Source: Neocallimastix lanati (nom. inval.)
Taxonomy: Eukaryota; Neocallimastigomycota; Neocallimastigomycetes; Neocallimastigales; Neocallimastigaceae
Length of the DNA: 47,500 nt
Direction: 5' to 3'
NCBI GenBank assembly: GCA_016946835.1
Contig: JACVTC010000141.1
Coordinates: 155,001-202,500 of the forward strand
The position numbers and the translations under genes were made by a program. Positions within the stretch are counted from its first letter, which is position 1, and the number at the start of each line of letters is the position of its first letter. Positions 24,101-35,020 of this stretch are shown here, piece by piece. Under the pieces are notes generated by a model. It searched no databases, was not told where the DNA came from, and saw nothing but the letters and a program-made list of their open reading frames with translations.

Positions 24101-24998
24101 AATTAAATGATGACTATTGTTTATTATATGCAAATCTTTTTTTTTTTATATGTTCTTAGCTTGATATTACCAGTCAGTAAAAAAATTAAATTTATATAAT
24201 TTATATAATTTATAAATAAATAATATAAATATTAAGATATAGAATAATTATTGTAATTATTATAATTATTATAATTATAATTATTATAATATTTTTTAAA
24301 ATAATTATACATAATAAATTTATAATAAATAAAATAAATAATTAGTACATTCATGAAAATTCAATGTAAAATTACTAAAAAACTGCTTTTTTTTTTTTTT
24401 TTTTAGGAAATCATAATAATATATAATACTATTATATATAGTTAATGATTAAAAATATTTCCTCAGATAATGCTATAAAATATAAAAATAAAAAAAAATT
24501 TCTAATAAAAATAATTTTTTAATATAGCTAATAGAGTTAATATAACCTTATGGTCAATAGAGTTATTAATTTTTTTTTATATGTCATTTTTTATTTTTAA
24601 TTAATTTAACAAATTATTATTAATTTCAATTAATATTTGAAGGCAAGAAAACAAAAGAAAAAAAAAAATTTTTTTTTATAAAAAATCTGAACTTAATGAA
24701 CTTAATAATATTAGTCAGCTTTATTAATTAATATCTCCAGAATTAATTTTATTATATGAATTAAAGGAAAATATAATTCATGATAAAAAAAATACAAATA
24801 GAATAAATATATATATTAGTTTCTTTTAAAAATTATACCTTACAATTTGAAATAAAAAAAAAAAAAAAACATAAAATAAAAATATCAAAATATAAAAGAA
24901 AATTAATTCAATAGATATATTAGTTATTAATTCAATAATGTAATATATATTTTATAATATACTTTGATTAGTTATTTAGTAATTTATTAATTATGGTA

Positions 24999-25031
<33 letters not shown>

Positions 25032-26195
25032 TTAATCTACAAATTTAATACATCATAATATACGCTAGGAATGATGATAAGAAATATAGTTAATCATGAT
25101 TTGATAGGGTATCATAGATAATTTTTTAGCCTAAGAATATTATAGTATAAATTCTTCTCTAACCCTAAACCATTGAAAAAATTTTTTTTTTATTATTTTT
25201 AGTTTAGTAATAATTAAAATCATACTTTGGTATATATTAAAAAAAAATATTGCTATTATTCATTTTTTAAAATATTAAAAATATAAAGTAAAATATAGCC
25301 TAAATATATGATAACTTATTTTTATAAATATATAATATATTTAAATTTTTTAAATATTTAATTTTATATTATTCAAACCATAAATTAAATTAAATTTGTT
25401 TATTTATTGCTGAGGATGGATAGCAATATTTTTAATTATTTTTAATATATAAGCATATACTTATTTTATGAATAAAAAAATTTAGTAATTGATAAAGGAA
25501 ATTAAAAAAAAAAAAAAAAAAAACATTAACACTATTCTCATTGTTATTTCTATTTTTCTTGGGTTGAATAAGTTTTGATTATTAATAAATTTAAAATAGT
25601 TTTGAAAATAGGAAATATATTTCTCCCTTTTAAATATTCACTATTTATATTTTATACTAATTATTGTTTGAAATATAAATATAAATTTTACTATTATTTG
25701 TATGTAGCGAGTATTAAGGTATAAAAATGATATATTTTTTTTTAATAGTTTTTTTTTATTAATTTGTTAATATATGCTAATATTAATTGAATATATATAT
25801 TATTAAGACTTAATATGTGTAATAATAATGGGTAGTTAAATTTATTTATAGATCTATATATTAAAAATACTTCTAGGAGTTTTAATAACCTAAAATTTAA
25901 ATTATTAAACAATAATTTTATTTTAAAAAAAAAAATTAACAGATTTAATTATATTGATGATAGGCTTTTTTTTTTATGTTAGTTAATAAATATATAAATT
26001 AGATTTTAAGCATACCTTTATTAAAATAAAATTTATTTATATCATAAAAAAAAAAAAACGGAGTCAGAATTATATGCATAGTAAAATAAAAATTATATTT
26101 TTGGGTAATAATAATTTATAATAGAATGATAGAATTATATGTATAAATTCTTAATTCAATTTAAAAATTATATAGATCTATATAGAACTTTATTG
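21190..26195. other. 5 kb gene-free AT-rich stretch
   Basis: I find no convincing exon, RNA gene or mobile element. It holds homopolymers, TA runs (for example near 22138-22155), mixed ATT/TTATTTA arrays at about 22211-22325 and the GGAAAT array listed separately. Any regulatory content is not visible by eye. Confidence 0.6.
21757..21915 (+). pseudogene. GGAAAT hexamer array in a short open frame
   Basis: About 80 bp of GGAAAT/GGGAAT units at 21758-21837, the most G-rich spot for several kilobases. From the ATG at 21757 it reads as Met-Glu/Met-Gly dipeptides and stays open to the TAA at 21913-21915 (52 codons). In another frame it reads (Gly-Asn)n then EHNKNY and stop, a composition seen at protein C-termini in Asn-rich genomes. 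Either way no partner exon is visible; a poly-A precedes it. It may be a relic of a coding repeat. Confidence 0.35.
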
Positions 26196-26199
26196 AAAA

Positions 26200-26580
26200 T
26201 AATAAATAATAAATAATAAATAATAAATAATAAATAATAAATAATAAATAATAAATAATAAATAATAAATAATAAATAATAAATAATAAATAATAAATAA
26301 TAAATAATAAATAATAAATAATAATAATAAATAATAAATAATAAATAATAAATAATAAATAATAAATAATAAATAATAAATAAATAATAAATAATAAAAA
26401 AGGAAAATAATAAATAATAAATAATAAATAATAAATAATAAATAATAAATAATAAATAATAAATAATAAATAATAAATAATAAATAATAAATAATAAATA
26501 ATAAATAATAAATAATAAATAATAAATAATAAATAATAAATAATAAATAATAAATAATAAAAAAGGAAAATAATAAATAA
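26200..26580 (-). repeat. AATAAAT heptamer satellite
   Basis: The same heptamer family as at 20600-21070 but in the opposite orientation (TAATAAA on plus). A non-repeat motif AAAAAGGAAAATAAT occurs twice, near 26397 and 26560, 163 bp apart, marking a segmental duplication of the array. Confidence 0.95.
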
Positions 26581-27078
26581 TATTTATTTTAATATTTTTG
26601 TTTTATTTATTTTATCCTATAATTTTAATTAATTATAATTGTATTAACCTATCATTAGGTAATAAATTTATTATAAATTGAGAAATGTTAGGCTGGCTTA
26701 AAATAATATAGTATTGTATTGGCCAACGATAAATAGAACGAATGCATTACAAGTATGGCACATGATTATTTCAAAAAAAAAATTTTTTTTTTCTTAACCA
26801 TTTTTAAAATCTATAATTTTTTACCACAATAATCAAATATAATATTAAGATTTATTTTATTTTTATTATTATTTTATTTTATATTAATATCATTTAATAA
26901 TAATATTTTTATAATTATTTTTGTTATATGTATTTATATATTTTCTATTTATTTTATTTTAATTTTGATATAAAAATAATACTGAACACTAATTATTTAT
27001 TATAATAAAATATAAAATAAAATATAAAAAATATATTTGCAATAGTTAATAATTAAATAAAAAATATAAATATATTTA
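26581..27078. other. AT-rich spacer
   Basis: A patch of more balanced composition lies at about 26680-26765 and could be very old mobile-element sequence. No protein can be read from it and I assign nothing. Confidence 0.5.
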
Positions 27079-27346
27079 TTAAATTTTTTTAATTAGCTTA
27101 ATACCACCTATATTTTATTTTTAATACTTTTTTTTTTTTATAAAATTCAATACTTAAATTTATTCTTTACTAACCATTAATTTAATAAAAAAAAATTGAA
27201 AAAGAAAAAAAAAAACTATAATTTTTTCAATTTTTTTTATTAAATTAATGGTTAGTAAAGAATAAATTTAAGTATTGAATTTTATAAAAAAAAAAAAGTA
27301 TTAAAAATAAAATATAGGTGGTATTAAGCTAATTAAAAAAATTTAA
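27079..27346. mobile_element. Foldback element / MITE-like long inverted repeat
   Basis: Two arms of about 120 bp, nearly identical as reverse complements, around a short A/T centre (about 27200-27225). The arms contain unusual words for this region, for example TTAGCTTAATACCACCTATA on the left and TATAGGTGGTATTAAGCTAA on the right, so the match is not just AT chance. Both ends finish at TTAA. It is too short to encode a transposase. It could be a non-autonomous element mobilised by a TTAA-specific transposase, or an inverted duplication. Confidence 0.75.
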
Positions 27347-27641
27347 GTTAACATTTATTTTTATTTTGTTTTATTTTATTTTTAGTTAATATTTTTATAA
27401 TTTTGAGTTTCAGCTAGAAAAGGACAATAAAATTTTCTATAAATTATTATCAAAAAAAAAAAAAAATTTTTTTTTAGATGGTGCGTGATTGATTAATAAA
27501 AAAAAAATTTTTTTTTTTAATAAGAATTTAGGTATTAATTGGTACAAAATTAATAAAGCAGAATTAAATTATTATACTTTTATTACTAACAAAAAAAATG
27601 AACAAAAAAAAAATAGGAAGGGTGAATCTAATAAATAATAC

Positions 27642-27845
27642 CTAAATAAATAATAAATAATAAATAATAAATAATAAATAATAAATAATAAATAATAAAT
27701 AATAAATAATAAAATAATAAATAATAAATAATAAATAATAAATAATAAATAATAAATAATAAATAATAAATAATAAATAAATAATAATATAAATTTTAAT
27801 AGTAAATAATAAATAATAAAATAATAAATAATAAATAAATAACAA
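27642..27845 (-). repeat. AATAAAT heptamer satellite, third array
   Basis: Same unit and orientation as 26200-26580, with a second short block after an internal copy of AATATAAATTTTAATAGTAA near 27786 and 27843. Confidence 0.9.
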
Positions 27846-28473
27846 TATAAAATTTAATAGTAAATATTAAATTAAAATAATTTATTAATATATATTTTTT
27901 TCATATTGTATTCATAATTTAAGTAGTAGAATCTAGTTATTTTATATATAATTAGGTTTCAATTTTTGATGCTCAATGTTTTATATCGATTTTAATTTTA
28001 TAGATAAAATGATTAGCATTAATTTAATTTCTTTATATAAACATGGGACCATAATCTGTGTTGGAGATGGTTTCAAATAATATTAATTATAAAAAAAATA
28101 ATTTTTTTTATAATATTAGTATATTATTTTTATTAATTATTAATAAAAATAATAGAATCTTTAGGAGAATAAAAAAAAACCTAAAAATATGATAAAAAAG
28201 TTTTTTTTTCTATGTGTACATCAAATTATATATAAATTAAATATTTATTGTTATTATTATTATCATTATCATTATTATTATTTTTGTGTTAGGACTAATT
28301 AAGATATTCAATAAATTTTATTAAGCTATAAATTTATTCTATTTATTTTATTTTATTTATTAATATTATTTTATTTATATATCTTTGGACATCTGACCAT
28401 AAATTAATAAAATGAATTTTATTACCCTAATTTTACAGTACAAGGAAGGTATTTTTTATATTTCTTTATAAAA
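27846..28473. other. AT-rich spacer, no gene recognised
   Basis: Includes a short ATT/ATC array near 28248-28285 and a TTTTATTTA-type patch. Nothing codes convincingly. Confidence 0.5.
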
Positions 28474-28878
28474 ATGTCAGAAGAAGGTATAGTTAACATA
28501 GTCGAAGTTTATAACAAGTCTGATTGCCAATTTAGTTTCACAAGTTACTTGGTTGACATAACAGGTAGAAAGATTTCAATGGTAAGATTGCCCTAGTGTT
28601 TGAGAAAATGGTGGAATAAGAGTGATTAAAGCAAAAATAGGCTTCGATTAATGGAAGTTTCTATCGATCCGATGACTTGCTTGAAATTTCAAAATGCAGA
28701 TTTGGCACGATAGGTGCAAAATTTTCAATAGCTATTGGTATTTGAAAAAAAAAAAAAAAAAAAAAAATTGGAGGTGCAAAAACGGTCATTGGGAAACATC
28801 CGGTAATCGAAGCAGCAGGGTAGAAAGCAGCGAGAAAGAAAAGGAAAACCTACGAGGACTAAGACGGGAAGCATTATT

Positions 28879-28917
<39 letters not shown>

Positions 28918-28960
28918 TTTAGAAGATCATAAATCTAATAAGACCATCAATTAAATTTAT
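28474..28960 (+). mobile_element. Decayed retroelement ORF start
   Basis: An ATG at 28474 opens a 40-codon frame reading MSEEGIVNIVEVYNKSDCQF then SFTSYLVDITGRKI, ended by TAG at 28594-28596. Composition stays coding-like for another 350 bp, but stops and two poly-A inserts (about 28744-28767 and 28887-28915) break it. A strongly basic Gln/Lys/Arg stretch follows at about 28790-28860. This looks like the N-terminal (Gag-like) protein of a retroelement, an inference from composition and from the retroelement repeat just downstream. Confidence 0.4.
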
Positions 28961-29184
28961 AATAATTTTTAAGAGTTTTTCGGATCGATAGTAAATTTTT
29001 TTTAAAAAAAATGTTAAAAAAAAATATATTATATAATTTTAAAGATAAAAAATAAAATGGATGTAAAAGATTAAGTAAAATAAAGGAATAATAAATTTTT
29101 TTTTAATTAATCATAGAAAATTTAATTATAAAAAAAAAATAAGTTCAAAAAATTGAAAAAGATTTCGGTTTGATATATTACTAA

Positions 29185-29440
29185 GGGTTTGAATTGACTA
29201 TCCGAAAGAAATTATGGTCTACTCCTTCAAAGGCATTAGTCCTACTAGCCTATTTTACTACATTTTCAGCATTGACGTTCCTGGTCAGTTTGCGCTTATA
29301 CTTTAGGAATAGAAACTCTTGTAGAGTACTAGTCCTAGGCATAATTTCTGTAAAGAGAACCAGCAGATCGTAGCAAGAATGACGTTTTTGAATAATCACC
29401 AGAAAACAATTTGGTTCTTAAATAAAACATTATATAATAA
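29185..29440 (-). mobile_element. Dispersed coding repeat, copy 2
   Basis: Second copy of the 15155-15420 repeat in the same orientation. Minus-strand frame reads FLFLKYKRKLTRNVNAENVV, a stop, then ASRTNAFEGVDHNFFRIVNS. It stays open longer at the 3' side than copy 1. Between copies most differences are scattered substitutions plus a few indels, as expected for two old insertions. Confidence 0.6.
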
Positions 29441-29942
29441 TTTGCTAATAATGTATGATTGAATAATAAAATTTTTTAAATGTTAGTTAAAAAAAAAAAA
29501 AAAAAAAGAACCAAATTACAGTTTCTATGAACAAAAATTATTTTTATTAAGATATAGTGCATTATAGAAATTTCAATATTATTCTATAACTGTAAACTAT
29601 ATTCATTAATTTAATTAATTAATTAATTATTTATTTATTTTTTATTTTTATTTTTATTTTTATTTTTATTATTTTATTTTTTATTTTAAAAGAATATATT
29701 GCAAGAGAAAAAAAAAAAAATAAAAAAGAAAAAAATTATTTTTATTAAAATAATTTTATGGTACATAAAATAGAATAATAGATTAATTCATTAATTAATA
29801 GATTTAATCATCGATAAAAAAATAAATATATATACTAATAAATGTGAAAAAAAAAAAAATAATAAATAGAAAATATAATAAATTCGCTTTTAATTCTTTA
29901 ATATGTGTATATTATTAAATATGATATTAAATAATATATAAA

Positions 29943-29991
<49 letters not shown>

Positions 29992-30088
29992 CACTTCTTT
30001 CCTTCTTTCCTTCCTTTATTATTATTGTTAGTATTATTTTTTATAATTTTTTTTTTTTTTTTTTTTAATTTTAATTTTAATTTTAATT
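29441..30088. other. Intergenic region, 3' flank of the tectonic gene
   Basis: Homopolymers (poly-T at about 29945-29983), TTTTA and ATTTT patches. No gene. Confidence 0.7.
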
Positions 30089-30505
30089 TTAATATAGTAT
30101 CCAAAGGAGAATTATGATGAGAAGGAATAGTTTTTTCGAAAAGAAGTTAAGTGATATTCTGGAGCGGGCATCATCTCGGATAAAGAATGGATAGAATAAA
30201 TCTTCTTGTACTGCTGGAATAAGTCTTGGAGCTCTTGGTACATAAAGTTCTGTACCATGATCTGGTAAACGTAAGAAGGATACTGTTGTTCTTATATTAT
30301 AAGATAATTTTTTACGATTAACATCACAATCATTTTCATTATAATTTCCTGTGGTACAGGTACATATATTACCGGAGGTACCATAAATTGCTCTGGCTCC
30401 TACAATCATAGGTTGTGGATTCTTAAGTGAACCAACATCAGCCCATATAAATTGAAGAGCTAATTCAGTTGGAAGTGAATCACAAGAAGATAAAGTAGAA
30501 ACATT

Positions 30506-30538
<33 letters not shown>

Positions 30539-30696
30539 CATATATTATATGTAAACATAGAGTGAGAATAATAAAATTATTAAATATTTTATTTATTATT
30601 TAATGAAATGATGATAATGAATGAAAGAAAAAAATAATAAAAAAATAATAATAATTAATTAATAATCAATTAATTAATATATATATAAATAATTAT

Positions 30697-30751
<55 letters not shown>

Positions 30752-33694
30752 TTGTTAATATAATAAAATAAGTACATACTTCTGGTTGAATCATTTGAAT
30801 CCATTCCCAGGCATTATTGACAGTACTGTTACCAAATCTTGCTATATAGGAAACATTATTTAAAGTTTTTTCATGAATTTCTAATATTTTTTTACTTATT
30901 TCAGCGTAATCTGAGTTAATTGAAACGTCAATTGGTAGAGTACATTCTGAAACAATATCATCTCCAAATGTTACGGGAATCCGTCCTGAACTTTCTATAC
31001 TTAATGGACATCGTAATTTTCCATTAATAATCATGTTTTTAGGAATACTAAATCCTGAAGTTTCAACTAAGGTTCCAGTAAGACCATGAAATTAGAATTT
31101 AAAAATAAAAAAAAAAAATTTTTTTTATAAAGATTATATAATAATTTCAGAGTTAAGGATTTATAATTATTAATATTTTAACAATAGTATTATTATTTTT
31201 CTTAATATTTGAAATTTTATTAAAAATATGAACTAAATTTGAAAAATAATATATATATATGTTTAAAAAAAATTTTTTTTTATTATTTAATATGTATATA
31301 AAAAAAAGGATATTTTATTAAATTAGAGGTAAGAATTTCTTTTCCAAAAATATAACCTGGATTTCCTGATGTTTTTCTTGGTAAAACTTTTTTCACTTCA
31401 ATTTCTGGATTAGTTTCAGCTTCTTTAACAATACTTTTCTATTAATTATTATATTTGTTATTTAAATATTTTTTTTTTTTTTTTTTTTTTTTTATTTTTA
31501 TATTTAATTATAATTTTCATAAAATATTAAAAAAAAAAAAAAAAAAAAATATTATATAATAAATAATATAACATTATTTATTATAGAATTTAATAATATT
31601 AATAAAAATTTATTATTTTATATATTTAATATTTTTTATAGTTTTATTAGTGAATAATAAATAAAATATATTATTAATATTGTTAATTAATATATATATA
31701 CTAACCAAAAATGTAACCGAAAATTGTTGAGTTATAAAATCATCTTCTTTGATATTAAGCTCATCATATAAAATTTCCACATCAACAAAATCAATAATAT
31801 CAAAATTTGCTGCTGATTTACTACTTGGTATGGTGTAATAAATTTTATAATTAACCTAATTTTTATTTTTATTTTTTATTTTTTTTTTTTATTTTTTTTT
31901 TTATTTTATTTTAAATTGATTTTTATTTTAAATTAGTTTTTATTTTGAATTTTATTTGAGTATGTTATTATTTTTTATTAAATTTGTTTTTCATTAAATC
32001 AAATTATATTGGTTAAAATGTTATTTATGAAAATAAAATATATTTATATATATAATAAATAATATATATATATATATATATTATTTTTTTTTTAAATATT
32101 TAATTAATAATTTATTATTCATTATTTTTATTTTTTTTTTTTTTTTATACTAATGTGAATAATTATATATTTATTAATAATAATATATATATATAGATAT
32201 ATACCTGTAAAACAACTTTTTCTACAGAGGATAGATTCTTTTGGTTTATATATCTCTTCGTAGGATTAATTTTTTTTTCATAAACTCTTTTCTTAATACT
32301 ATTTCCACGTTTGGATAAATTTTCAAGTAATAATTTATTATACTCATTATCTTTCTCTGACTTTTTAACATAATATTTTCCATTATTATATACGTAACGA
32401 TCATTCCTCTTGAATATACCATTCTTTGAGTTGATTTTAATACCATGAATTTTTTTTGATTTATCACTTTTATCCGTATCTTTATTATCCTTACTATTAG
32501 AATTGTTATTATTATTACTGGAATTTCTGTTTTTATTTGGTGGCAAAAAACTAACGAAGGAAACTTTATCATCATCATCATCATCATTATTGTCCTCTTT
32601 AATAACATTCATATTAAGTTTAACATCTTTATTATTATTGTTCTCTTCTTTATTATCATCATTGTCCATATTAAATTTGCTTTCAAAGGAATTATGAACA
32701 TAGGGTATCGTATTATCTTCCTCAAATATTTTTTCGGGCTCGTTAAATATATTATCCTTGATATGATCGAAAGCTGGTGAATCCTCTTGATCATAAATGT
32801 TATTATTATTATCATCATTGTAATTATTATCATCGTAATAATAATTATAATTATAATCATTATCATAATCATTATTGTTGTCATTATCATAATCATTATT
32901 ATTATCATTATCATAATTTGTATCGTAATTTGTATCATAATTTGTATCTGGTTCTTCAGCAAATGGATTATAAAAGAATGGTTCATCTTTATCGTCTGCA
33001 TTAGGATCAGATATGAAAGGATTAAAGTATTCGTCATCATTATTATTATTATTATTATCAGCATCATTAACATTTACAGGTTCAAATTGATTAGGTAAAG
33101 CGTTATCATCATTACCATCATTATTATTATTAGCATTAGCAATTGAAGCGTCAGGTTGTTCATTAATATTTTCAGGAATTGATGGTGGTTGTTGTTGTTG
33201 TTGTTCACTTATATCATCATCATTATTATTATCAGGTATATCATTATTATTATCAGGTATATCATTATTATTATTAGGTATATCATTATTATTATCAGGT
33301 ACATCATTATTGAATTCAGGATGGAAAGGATTGAAGTAGTCTTGTTGATGTTCATTAAAACTATCTGAACTATAATCTTTTTCAATATCATTATCAAAGT
33401 TCTTTTCTTCTTCTGGAAGATTTATTTTAATTTCTTTATAAATTGGTTCTGTAACATTATTTGACGTTGGATTCTATATTTATGTATTTATTTTTTTTTT
33501 TTATTTTTAGTTTTTTTATTTTTATTTTTTATTTTTGTTTTTTTATTTTTTATTTTTTGTTTTTTTATTTTTTATTTTTTATTTTTTATTTTTTTATTTT
33601 TTTATTTTTTATTTTTTATTTTTTGTTTTAAAATTTTTATTTATTGAAGTTAATATTAAATCAAATTATATTATTAAATATATTATTTATAATG

Positions 33695-33726
<32 letters not shown>

Positions 33727-33895
33727 TAAGAAATAAAATAAAATAATAATATATATTTAAAATATTCTATTAAGAATTATAGATTTTACCCTAACAAAAA
33801 CTAAATGATTCATTTTATAATAATCAATTGTGAATTCTTTTTTTGATCTTGAATATTTTCTTGTACATTCTGTTTTTTTATCAATTAAAAACACT

Positions 33896-33926
<31 letters not shown>

Positions 33927-34291
33927 GATTATTTTGTTTAGTTCATATATGATATTTATATAAATAATAATTAATTATCATATAATATATTAATAGTGAA
34001 AATGAATATATAAAAAAAATATAATATTTAAAAAATTATTAATAATATATTATATAATTATACTTTAATATATATATATTTTAAATAATTTATTTTTATT
34101 TATAAATTTTTACATATTGGTGAATTAGGTTCACATTTTCCAGATACCGTATTTTCTGGTAAAGTAAAGGCATAAGATTGTAAAACGGCTTCTTTTTTAG
34201 TATCCGTTCTTTTTCTATCTGTATATGTACTTTGAGTTTCATTTGCAACAATAATTGGTTTTCCAACCTGTAGTTAGTTTATTATTTATTA

Positions 34292-34357
<66 letters not shown>

Positions 34358-34509
34358 TTTTATTTTTTTTTTTTTTTTTTGTAAATCCAAATAACAAATA
34401 AATATATAAATATATAAATATATAAATATATAAATATATAAATATATAAATATATAAATAAATATATATATATATATAAATAAATAATAATATGTAACTT
34501 TTTTTTTAA

Positions 34510-34540
<31 letters not shown>

Positions 34541-34724
34541 TTTAATAGTATTGTAATTATATACCATATAGTTTGTTTGAGGTAAAATTAAAGACAAACT
34601 TTTATCAGTGTATGAATATGTAGTCACTAATCGTTTAAACTGATTAATAAATGTAGTTTTATCTTCAATTCTTCCGGGATTTTTATAATAGTATCCCATA
34701 TCAGGATCTTTTTATTTTATTAAT

Positions 34725-34768
<44 letters not shown>

Positions 34769-34981
34769 TATTATTATAACATTATTAGATTTCAATAATA
34801 GAAATGTTATATATATATATGATAAATTTGAAGTTCATATTGTAATTAAAAATAAAAAATATATATAATTAAGTTATTTATAACAAATATTATTAGTTTT
34901 ATTGTAAGAATAATAAAAAATGAATATATTTTTTATTTTATTTTTTTTAAAAGTTTTAAGATATAATATAATATAATAAAA

Positions 34982-35020
<39 letters not shown>

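Noticed and set aside
25155-25170. CTAACCCTAAACC resembling a telomere repeat
   Set aside because: A single occurrence with no tandem units.
32777-33098. Plus-strand Ile- and Tyr/His-rich frames over tectonic exon 8
   Set aside because: Antisense of the Asn/Asp-rich exon; the minus-strand frame continues conserved tectonic sequence at both ends.
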